A stretch of 9,085 nt of DNA, from positions 1 through 9,085 of the forward strand of contig DOKQ01000099.1 in NCBI GenBank assembly GCA_003510215.1, given 5' to 3'. Position numbers and translations under genes: made by a program. This document shows positions 1-5,575 of this stretch, piece by piece. Under the pieces are notes generated by a model, which was given only the letters and a program-made list of their open reading frames with translations, was not told the DNA's origin and searched no databases. Position 1 is the stretch's first letter; each line of letters starts with the position of its first letter. This DNA comes from Erysipelotrichaceae bacterium (lineage in GTDB: Bacteria > Bacillota_I > Bacilli_A > Erysipelotrichales > Erysipelotrichaceae).

Positions 1-327
1 TCAAAGAATGACTGGTTACTTTTGTTCAATGTGTCCTTGTTATTTTCTGTTGTGGTTCATTTCTGGTATATCATTAAGCCATACCCTACTCCGAAGCAGT
101 TCTTTAGCCTCGTAACCCTTGAACTCATCTCTCTTGTGATTATCGTAATGGCATTCCAAATCTATTCACCTTTAAATCCCGAGTTATTTATTCAACTGAC
201 TCCAACCAATCAAACCTTGATTGACTTATGGGGACAGGTAGTGGGTAATGCCGGCTGGTACATTGGCTTCTTTGGTCTATTGGGCATAACACTCGACTCC
301 ATCAGCTATATCAAAAATACGAGATGA
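1..327 (+). CDS. C-terminal part of an unidentified integral membrane protein (5' end outside window)
   Basis: The frame is open from base 1 to a TGA at 325-327, giving at least 108 residues. A TTG at 22 could be read as a start, but the frame continues upstream of it without a stop, so I treat the gene as truncated by the window edge. The visible part holds about three hydrophobic segments: LLFNVSLLFSVVVHFWYII near the left edge, FFSLVTLELISLVIIVMAF about 20 residues later, and WYIGFFGLLGITLDSISYI close to the end. A polar loop rich in Thr, Asn and Gln lies between the last two. The tail ends in a short basic stretch (KNTR). I recognise no family motif and assign no function. It is the only plus-strand gene here and converges on the FAS1 gene, with a shared terminator directly after its stop. 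Confidence 0.6.
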   Translation, partial: SKNDWLLLFNVSLLFSVVVHFWYIIKPYPTPKQFFSLVTLELISLVIIVMAFQIYSPLNPELFIQLTPTNQTLIDLWGQVVGNAGWYIGFFGLLGITLDSISYIKNTR

Positions 328-351
328 AAAAGTCAGCAATCGCTGACTTTT
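328..351. terminator. Bidirectional intrinsic terminator between convergent genes
   Basis: A perfect 10-bp inverted repeat (AAAAGTCAGC / GCTGACTTTT, arms 328-337 and 342-351) encloses a 4-base loop. It begins one base after the plus-strand stop codon and lies 18 bases beyond the minus-strand FAS1 stop. A T-run follows the GC part of the stem on both strands (four T on plus, five on minus), so it can end transcription from both sides. Confidence 0.85.
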
Positions 352-369
352 AATTCAAGCTATTTAGTT

Positions 370-1422
370 TTACTCGTCTTCTTTGCGTTTGCGAGTTACA
401 AACAATGCACCGCTACCTGCAACTAAGCTAGCTAGTCCAAGTAGAATTAGACTTGTTGCGCTTGTGTCAGGAAGCTCTTCATCTTCGTTAAGATCAACGT
501 AGACGAAGTTTTCAGGGATAATCACAGTGTCAATTACGTGAATCACACCGTTGGTTGCTTCAATGTCGACTGCAGAGATCACACTGCCGTTAACCTTAGC
601 GCCACCTTCAAGGGTGAATGTAATTGATTCGCCATTCAATGTTTCAGCTTCCATACCTTCTTCAAGGGCGGATGACATGACTTTACCAGAAACAACGTGG
701 AACAACAATACCTTCGCTAGGTCTGGTTGATTCAATAGTTCGTCTGCAGTAATATTAAGTGTTGCCAATAATTGTTCAAATGCTGCATTGGTAGGAGCAA
801 ATACTGTGAATGGACCTTCACCGGATAATGCGCCAACTAGATCAGCTTTTTGAAGAGCTGCTACCAGAATACTGAAATTTTCATTTCCAAGAGCAATTTC
901 AACGATTGAATTTTCAGGTACTGCTGGTTCTTCAGCGTCAAGTTCAAATCCTGCTGGTACTAATACTTTGTCAATCACATGAATGACACCGTTTGTTGCT
1001 TCAATGTCAACAGCGGAAATAACACTGCCATTAACCTTAGCACCACCATCAAGGGTGAACGTAATCTTTTCGCCATTTAATGTTGTGGCTTCCATGCCTT
1101 CGGTTAAAGCACTACTTAGTACTTCGCCTGCAACTACGTGATAGAGTAGTACATCTGCCAACATGGATTGAGACAATAACTGTTCTGCTGTAATTCCGAG
1201 GTCTGCTAGTAAAGCTTCAAATGCTGCATTGGTAGGAGCAAACACTGTGAATGGTCCATCACCGGATAGTGCATCCACTAGATCTGCTTCTTGAAGAGCT
1301 GCTACAAGAATTGAGAAGTTGTCATCATCGACCGCAATTTCCACGATGCTTTTTTCCGCCGCGAATACTGTCATGCCGAATAATAAAGATAGGGTCGCGA
1401 TAATACTTAGTAACTTTTTCAT
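370..1422 (-). CDS. Secreted, probably sortase-anchored protein with two tandem FAS1 (fasciclin) domains
   Basis: This is a 350-residue surface protein. Residues 1-22 form a signal peptide (MKKLL start, hydrophobic core, likely cleavage near VFA-AEK). Two FAS1 domains follow at about 25-159 and 172-306. Each carries the family's core motifs: GPFTVFAPTNAAF, then HVV followed by a short Gly/Ser stretch, then NGVIHVID. The C-terminus is a sorting signal: LPDTS at 317-321, a hydrophobic stretch at about 324-343, and the tail RKRKEDE. The fifth residue of the motif is Ser, not the usual Gly. FAS1 domains are known adhesion modules in secreted and surface proteins, so a role in attachment at the cell wall is likely, but no ligand can be named. 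The start is fixed by an AAGGAGG site 7 bases upstream. The gene is monocistronic between two terminators. A -10-like TATAAA lies upstream at 1523-1528 but lacks a convincing -35. Confidence 0.92.
   Translation of the reverse strand: MKKLLSIIATLSLLFGMTVFAAEKSIVEIAVDDDNFSILVAALQEADLVDALSGDGPFTVFAPTNAAFEALLADLGITAEQLLSQSMLADVLLYHVVAGEVLSSALTEGMEATTLNGEKITFTLDGGAKVNGSVISAVDIEATNGVIHVIDKVLVPAGFELDAEEPAVPENSIVEIALGNENFSILVAALQKADLVGALSGEGPFTVFAPTNAAFEQLLATLNITADELLNQPDLAKVLLFHVVSGKVMSSALEEGMEAETLNGESITFTLEGGAKVNGSVISAVDIEATNGVIHVIDTVIIPENFVYVDLNEDEELPDTSATSLILLGLASLVAGSGALFVTRKRKEDE
505..909 (-). repeat. FAS1 repeat unit 2 (C-terminal copy)
   Basis: This encodes residues 172-306 of the FAS1 protein. 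It lies exactly 441 bp from unit 1, with no internal gaps in the protein alignment, and about 106 of 135 residues are identical. Some DNA blocks are identical between copies; for example bases 775-801 match 1216-1242 exactly. This indicates a tandem domain duplication. Confidence 0.9.
946..1350 (-). repeat. FAS1 repeat unit 1 (N-terminal copy)
   Basis: This encodes residues 25-159, directly after the signal peptide. It pairs with unit 2 at a constant 441-bp offset. A 12-residue acidic, Pro-containing linker (ELDAEEPAVPEN) separates the two units. Differences cluster in the surface-like segment between the APTNAAF and HVV motifs, while the C-terminal half of the domain is nearly invariant. Confidence 0.9.
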
Positions 1423-1428
1423 AAAAGT

Positions 1429-1435
1429 CCTCCTT
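1429..1435 (-). promoter_or_regulatory. Strong Shine-Dalgarno site of the FAS1 gene
   Basis: On the minus strand this reads AAGGAGG, 6 to 7 bases before the ATG at 1422. This near-perfect anti-16S match confirms the start and suggests high translation. Confidence 0.85.
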
Positions 1436-1548
1436 TTTAATTGGGTAGTAACCGCTTTCTTTAGTCATATGATGCATCGTGCCCATTTTGATTGCAATAA
1501 ATATGCTATTTTAAAATTGTATTTTATACACTTTAATTTTTTGGTATT

Positions 1549-1570
1549 AAAAAACCGCGTTTTCGCGGTT
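1549..1570 (-). terminator. Intrinsic terminator ending the glycolipid/YhaM operon
   Basis: On the minus strand AACCGCG-AAAA-CGCGGTT forms a 7-bp GC-rich stem with a 4-base loop, followed by four more T. The upstream arm begins inside the UAA stop codon of the nuclease gene (1569-1571). It separates this operon from the FAS1 gene, which is read in the same direction. Confidence 0.85.
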
Positions 1571-2495
1571 ATTTTGTACGATAGAAACTACGATTTTCTA
1601 ACGAGAAGATTCTAAGCGAGAAATTCTGTGGTTCAACACTTTCATACATTTTCTCAAACATATTCATTCTTGCATCAATATTATCGATCAGATGAAGCAT
1701 TTCTGCTTCTGCCAATAAAGGTAATACCGGTGATCCATACTCATATTGTCCATGGTGCGAAAGAATCATGTGCCTTAGGCATGTGGCCTGCTCGCTATCT
1801 TCAATCCCCAACTCTTTGGAAACATCATAAACAATTGCCTGCATCATTGAAATATGACCTAACAGCTTTCCTTGCAACGTATACTCGGTTAGAATCGGAC
1901 CGGAAAGCTCAATGACCTTTCCTAAATCATGCAGTAATATTCCACTGATGAGTAAATCACGGTTAAGCAGCGGATATCGTTTGCACATTTCATCGGCCAA
2001 CTCAATCATAGCTACCACGTGGGTCGCCAATCCTCCCACAAAATCATGATGATTTCGTGATGCGGCTGGATACTGATAAAAATCATCTTCATAATCACGG
2101 AAGCAGCGCTCTGTCAGTTGTTTATACACAGGATCTTCCAATGAAGCTAGGGTTGCTTCTACTTTATTGCGAAGAACTTCCTCACTTACTTTTGATGTTG
2201 TAACAAAATCAGCCGGATCAACATCCCCTGATGGCTCCACCTGATGAATTCTCAGTTGCAACACATTGCGATACTTCAATACTTCTCCTGAAATCAAAAC
2301 TATACGTCCTGGTTCCATCAGTTTCGCCTGCTCTTCTTTTACATCCCATAATTTTCCTTCAATGCTCCCCGAGTCATCCTGGGCAACAATCGATAAGTAG
2401 GGCGCCCCTGCTGTGGTCACACCTTTGGTTACCTGCGTAATCAGTAATGGTTGCGAGATTCGTTGTTTCTCATTCCATTGATTCACTTTGTTCAT
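1569..2495 (-). CDS. yhaM: YhaM-type 3'-5' exoribonuclease (OB fold plus HD domain)
   Basis: This is a 308-residue protein, close to the roughly 314 of Bacillus subtilis YhaM. Residues 10-90 form an OB-fold nucleic-acid-binding domain (TKGVTTAGAPYLSIVAQDDSG, then GKLWD, then LQLRIHQVE). From about 145 on there is a metal-dependent HD phosphohydrolase domain: HHDFVGGLATHV, the HD pair in GILLHDLGKV, SHHGQYEYGSP, and DNIDARM. All expected metal ligands are present. The family degrades RNA and single-stranded DNA from the 3' end in the cytoplasm. I chose the ATG at 2495 because GGAGTG lies 6 bases upstream. An in-frame ATG at 2519 would add eight residues but has no better site. The gene overlaps the end of the glycosyltransferase-RecX gene by 26 bases, so it is probably co-transcribed and translationally coupled. 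The terminator hairpin overlaps its stop codon. Confidence 0.92.
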   Translation of the reverse strand: MNKVNQWNEKQRISQPLLITQVTKGVTTAGAPYLSIVAQDDSGSIEGKLWDVKEEQAKLMEPGRIVLISGEVLKYRNVLQLRIHQVEPSGDVDPADFVTTSKVSEEVLRNKVEATLASLEDPVYKQLTERCFRDYEDDFYQYPAASRNHHDFVGGLATHVVAMIELADEMCKRYPLLNRDLLISGILLHDLGKVIELSGPILTEYTLQGKLLGHISMMQAIVYDVSKELGIEDSEQATCLRHMILSHHGQYEYGSPVLPLLAEAEMLHLIDNIDARMNMFEKMYESVEPQNFSLRIFSLENRSFYRTK

Positions 2496-4485
2496 TTTCT
2501 TCACTCCATTCCATCTCATCTACAGCTCTTGAAATATCCGAATACGAATATCCCTGTGTAGATAATGAACGTTTAACAGCCATCATCCATGAGTATACAT
2601 CATTTGCATGCTTTTTCGCAAATTTCTTTTGAGCCTTTTGTGCACTTACAAGCAAGTTAGCATACTCTTCAGCAGCTTCCTCATTGAAGTCCAATGCCGA
2701 AACGACTTCATTCGCAACTTCCAAGTCAAATCCCTGACTGACAAGACGCTGACGAATCTTTTGCTTTTTAGCCATGATGGAACGTTGAGTAATGGTTGGC
2801 TGAATTTTCATTGCCAGTCGCATGGCTAGTGAAGATTCACTTTCATTCCCTTCCATAGACATAGCTTCCAAAATCATCTCATATGGAATTCCCTTTTGAA
2901 TCAACGATTTTATGATTCGGTTTTTCCCCATAAGTAAAGAACGGAAATTAAATACCATTGACATTACATATCGCTGATCATCAATATAATGCTTCTCTTC
3001 CAACCGGTCAATGATTGTATTGATTTGCACGATCGTACAATCGGTTTTCTGTGTTAAAAAATCATACATTTCCTTGCGTGTGCGATCTTTGATTGCAAGT
3101 TTACGAATACATGACTGATATGCCTCCACAACTTTTTGTGAAGACTCGATTTCTTCCCATGTTGTTTTTTGTATCACTTTATCTTTTCTCAGTCCCTTCT
3201 GTTCAACAGTCTCCGCAAAAGCCAAGGTTCGATACTGTTCAAATCGGTTGCTTGCAATCACCTCTGCCAAATCATCTTTAATAAAGATATTTTCAATCTG
3301 ATAGGTTGTATAGTATTTCTTCCGGGAAATCTCATACACACTTAGCACTGATTGTGCAAACACCCGACTATCATACACCTGAATCTGTTTCTTTGCACTT
3401 GCTCTCATACTGACTCGAATATCCTGAGGAAGATCAATCCAACTCGAAACTTTATTCGCGAAATCTTCCGGTGTTTCAAAGAAATATCCGGTTTCACCTT
3501 CATTCACCAATCCACGCAAGACTTCATCAAAACGCGCAAAGACAGGAAGTTCACTTGCCATAGCTTCAATATATGTCATTCCCTGAGTTTCTGTTAATGA
3601 AGCAGACACAAATGCGGATGAAGCATGATAATAGGAAGGAACTTGATCTGAAGGAACTTTTCCAAGAAAGTAGACACGATGACATAAGTTCATTTTTTTG
3701 CATTTTTCCTGAAGTTTTTCAAGTTCAGGACCAGCCCCTACAACCATAAACTTCACAGGAAGATTCATTTCGTCAATGACCTTAAATCCATCAATGACAA
3801 GATCAATACTTTTTTCTTTGGCGATTCTTCCGACAAAAGTAATGATTTTCTCATGTGGTTGCCAATCAATCTTCGCTCGAATCATAGAAATAGTCTGCTC
3901 ACTGGTACGTTCCTTATCAAACCTTAATAAGTCAAGGCCGGTAGGAACTACCCAAATATCTCGTTGAATGCCATAACGCAAAAGCATTTCACGGGTTTTC
4001 GATGAAGGCGCAATAATTCCGATGCTTGAAGAACCATACAAACGACTTAAACGAGAAACAGTTTTCTTGGCAAAGTGATCCACTGTTTTCAAATTGAACT
4101 TATTAACATAGTGTGTGTAATCTTCATAGGTGGTGTGATAAGTTGAGACAATGGGGAGTTTAAGCATTTTGCCAATGATATGACCAAAAATACCTGCCCC
4201 AAATTCGGTATGAACATGAATGATATCCAGATTCATATCTTTAACGATATTATACGCCTTAAGATGTACAGGGCTTGTGAGAACATAGCCATACATCTGT
4301 TTAATTTCTAAGCCAGGCAATCTTAAAATGCGATCTTCATATTTAGTTTGCAAAAGTGAAGAGTGCGTTGTCACGATATAGACTTCATGACCTTCGTTTT
4401 CAAGAGCTTTCTTAAGTGTTGTAATGGAAGTAACGACACCATTAATCTCCGGATGATAAGTATCTGTAAACATCCCTATACGCAT
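2470..4485 (-). CDS. GT4 diacylglycerol glucosyltransferase fused to a C-terminal RecX-like domain
   Basis: This is a 671-residue fusion. Residues 1 to about 390 are a GT4-family glycosyltransferase with GT-B fold. Its opening MRIGMFTDTYHPEINGVVTS is typical of 1,2-diacylglycerol 3-alpha-glucosyltransferases (Acholeplasma alMGS, Listeria LafA type). Other marks are STYHTTYEDYTHY at 114-126, PTGLD at 181-185, VGRIAKEKSID at 218-228, and the EX7E pair E299/E307. It should move glucose from UDP-glucose to diacylglycerol at the membrane's inner face. Residues of about 400-660 resemble RecX, a helical-repeat modulator of RecA: AYQSCIRKLAIKDRTRKEMY at 455-474, DRLEEKHYIDDQRYV at 493-507, then a GKNRIIKSLIQKGIPYEMI-type repeat and KKQKIRQRLVSQGFDLEV at 573-590. 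These match the usual order of RecX modules. AAGGAGG lies 7 bases before the ATG and overlaps the previous gene's stop. I found no internal start with a good ribosome site for RecX alone. The glycosyltransferase call is firm; the role of the RecX part is unknown. Confidence 0.9.
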   Translation of the reverse strand: MRIGMFTDTYHPEINGVVTSITTLKKALENEGHEVYIVTTHSSLLQTKYEDRILRLPGLEIKQMYGYVLTSPVHLKAYNIVKDMNLDIIHVHTEFGAGIFGHIIGKMLKLPIVSTYHTTYEDYTHYVNKFNLKTVDHFAKKTVSRLSRLYGSSSIGIIAPSSKTREMLLRYGIQRDIWVVPTGLDLLRFDKERTSEQTISMIRAKIDWQPHEKIITFVGRIAKEKSIDLVIDGFKVIDEMNLPVKFMVVGAGPELEKLQEKCKKMNLCHRVYFLGKVPSDQVPSYYHASSAFVSASLTETQGMTYIEAMASELPVFARFDEVLRGLVNEGETGYFFETPEDFANKVSSWIDLPQDIRVSMRASAKKQIQVYDSRVFAQSVLSVYEISRKKYYTTYQIENIFIKDDLAEVIASNRFEQYRTLAFAETVEQKGLRKDKVIQKTTWEEIESSQKVVEAYQSCIRKLAIKDRTRKEMYDFLTQKTDCTIVQINTIIDRLEEKHYIDDQRYVMSMVFNFRSLLMGKNRIIKSLIQKGIPYEMILEAMSMEGNESESSLAMRLAMKIQPTITQRSIMAKKQKIRQRLVSQGFDLEVANEVVSALDFNEEAAEEYANLLVSAQKAQKKFAKKHANDVYSWMMAVKRSLSTQGYSYSDISRAVDEMEWSEENEQSESME
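2502..2507 (-). promoter_or_regulatory. Ribosome binding site deciding the yhaM start, inside the upstream gene
   Basis: On the minus strand GGAGTG lies 6 bases before the ATG at 2495 and is itself coding sequence of the glycosyltransferase-RecX C-terminus. It supports the 2495 start over the ATG at 2519. Confidence 0.6.
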
Positions 4486-4492
4486 AGATATT

Positions 4493-4499
4493 CCTCCTT
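4493..4499 (-). promoter_or_regulatory. Shine-Dalgarno site overlapping the upstream stop codon
   Basis: On the minus strand TAAGGAGG combines the UAA stop of the flippase-like gene with the AAGGAGG of the glycosyltransferase-RecX gene. Only 12 bases separate the two reading frames, which implies co-transcription and probable translational coupling. Confidence 0.8.
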
Positions 4500-5526
4500 A
4501 TTCCATTCTCGAATAGTACCACTTCACAGCTAAAAACACACATCCACCCAAAATCATGATTAAGTAATAGCTGGCAAAACGCCAAATAAGCATGACAGAC
4601 GATGCATTGATAAATCCGACAATTCGAGTAAACATAAATATAAACGTTGCTTCAGTGCCTCCACTGGCACCCGGGATGGGAATAAAGGCATTGATCATGG
4701 CCACAAAAGAAGATAATGCCATAACATCCAGCCATATGTATTTACCCATATCAATACCCAGTGCTTTAATGATGACAAATGGCAGTAGATAATAAATAGC
4801 CAAACGAATCATATTTGCAAACACCACCTGCGTGATGATGGGTAAATGAGAAGACAACTTGTTTTTCTCTACCTGAAAGCGTTCAATTTGAGCTTCCATA
4901 TTTTTATGAAGCTTCTCCTTGTTTTTAACCAACTTCCACCTATGTGCCAGATCAATTCCTTTGGTTGAAACCCAAAGATGAAACTTTGGAAGCCGTGCAA
5001 GTGACCAAAGACTGATAATCACCATACTATTGACTGCAAATCCAATAAGCACAAGAAGAAAGAGTGTTGAATGTACTGTAAAGAAATAGCTGAATCTCAA
5101 CAATAGAAGTATAAGTACTGAAAAGACCATCGTTGATTGATAAAGAATGAAATCCATCCACAAAACACTTGCGGCATCACTTAAGGGAACCCCCTGTTTA
5201 CGATAGATATAGACTTGCGCAAACTGTCCACCGGATGCACTGGGTGTAACACCGTGGAAAAATGCAGCCACAAATGCATTCACAATCCCGTGTTTATATT
5301 TATACCGTGGATTTGAGATTCGAGTTAGCTTCGTTAAGATTCCACCGATAATCACATGATAGAGAAGCGCTAGGATGAGTGTTAAGATAAGATACAGTGG
5401 AGAAACACGTGATAACACGATGAAAATATCATCAATATAATCAAATATGGTGAAGTATAGAACCGTTGCTGTAAAACCAACAATTAACAGTAAGTTGAAC
5501 AATGTATTTTTTAAGAGTTTTTTCAT
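4498..5526 (-). CDS. UPF0104 / LPG-synthase-TM family flippase-like membrane protein (LafC-like position)
   Basis: This is a 342-residue polytopic membrane protein of the UPF0104 (YbhN/AglD, MprF N-terminal-like) family. Hydrophobic segments lie near residues 9-29, 41-62, 122-146, 154-176, 231-257, 265-285 and 308-336. Two hallmark motifs are present: HGVTPSASGGQFAQVY at 91-106 and FIPIPGASGGTEATF at 281-295. A basic and acidic cytosolic-type loop at about 190-228 separates the halves. Family members act in lipid translocation or in making lipid-linked products, as in the flippase part of MprF. Lying between two glycolipid glycosyltransferases, it probably moves, presents or helps make the glycolipid, and the setting recalls Listeria lafC. 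No lysyl-transferase domain is present, so it is not a full MprF. The ATG at 5526 has a modest GAGG site 9 bases upstream. It has its own promoter just after the preceding gene. Confidence 0.85.
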   Translation of the reverse strand: MKKLLKNTLFNLLLIVGFTATVLYFTIFDYIDDIFIVLSRVSPLYLILTLILALLYHVIIGGILTKLTRISNPRYKYKHGIVNAFVAAFFHGVTPSASGGQFAQVYIYRKQGVPLSDAASVLWMDFILYQSTMVFSVLILLLLRFSYFFTVHSTLFLLVLIGFAVNSMVIISLWSLARLPKFHLWVSTKGIDLAHRWKLVKNKEKLHKNMEAQIERFQVEKNKLSSHLPIITQVVFANMIRLAIYYLLPFVIIKALGIDMGKYIWLDVMALSSFVAMINAFIPIPGASGGTEATFIFMFTRIVGFINASSVMLIWRFASYYLIMILGGCVFLAVKWYYSRME

Positions 5527-5541
5527 AGAATGATACCTCGA

Positions 5542-5566
5542 ACTGTATTATAACAAATAATACAGT
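5542..5566. repeat. 10-bp perfect inverted repeat covering a -10 box (possible operator)
   Basis: The arms 5542-5551 and 5557-5566 (ACTGTATTAT / ATAATACAGT) are exact inverted complements with a 5-base spacer. There is no T-run and little GC, so it is a poor terminator. It contains the -10 of the promoter at 5547-5575, which makes a repressor-binding site plausible; this is inference. Confidence 0.6.
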
Positions 5567-5575
5567 ACTACTCAA
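5547..5575 (-). promoter_or_regulatory. Sigma-A type promoter for the flippase / glycosyltransferase-RecX / yhaM genes
   Basis: The -10 is a perfect TATAAT (5547-5552) and the -35 is TTGAGT (5570-5575, 4 of 6 to consensus), with the optimal 17-base spacer. The -35 overlaps the TGA stop of the upstream glycosyltransferase. Predicted initiation near 5540 would leave a leader of only about 14 bases with the GAGG site at its start. Confidence 0.7.

Noticed and set aside
22..327. TTG at 22 as a true start for the left-edge gene
   Set aside because: The frame stays open to base 1 and reads straight into a hydrophobic segment, with no ribosome site before the TTG. Truncation by the window edge is simpler.
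1523..1528. TATAAA on the minus strand as the FAS1 gene -10 box
   Set aside because: The hexamer at 17 bases (TTTAAT) matches the -35 consensus in only about three positions, and the region is so AT-rich that such a match is expected by chance. Not listed as a promoter.
3200..3330. An internal start giving RecX as a separate product
   Set aside because: There is no in-frame ATG between M360 and M473, and the GTG/TTG codons near the domain border lack a properly spaced ribosome site.
2608..3597. Several plus-strand open frames of 60-80 codons antisense to the glycosyltransferase-RecX gene
   Set aside because: They lack ribosome sites and recognisable domains, and they lie opposite a gene with clear conserved motifs. 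They are shadows of its codon use.
5542..5566. The inverted repeat as a terminator after the CpoA/LafB-like gene
   Set aside because: The stem is almost entirely A-T pairs and no T-run follows on the minus strand. A perfect -10 lies inside it.
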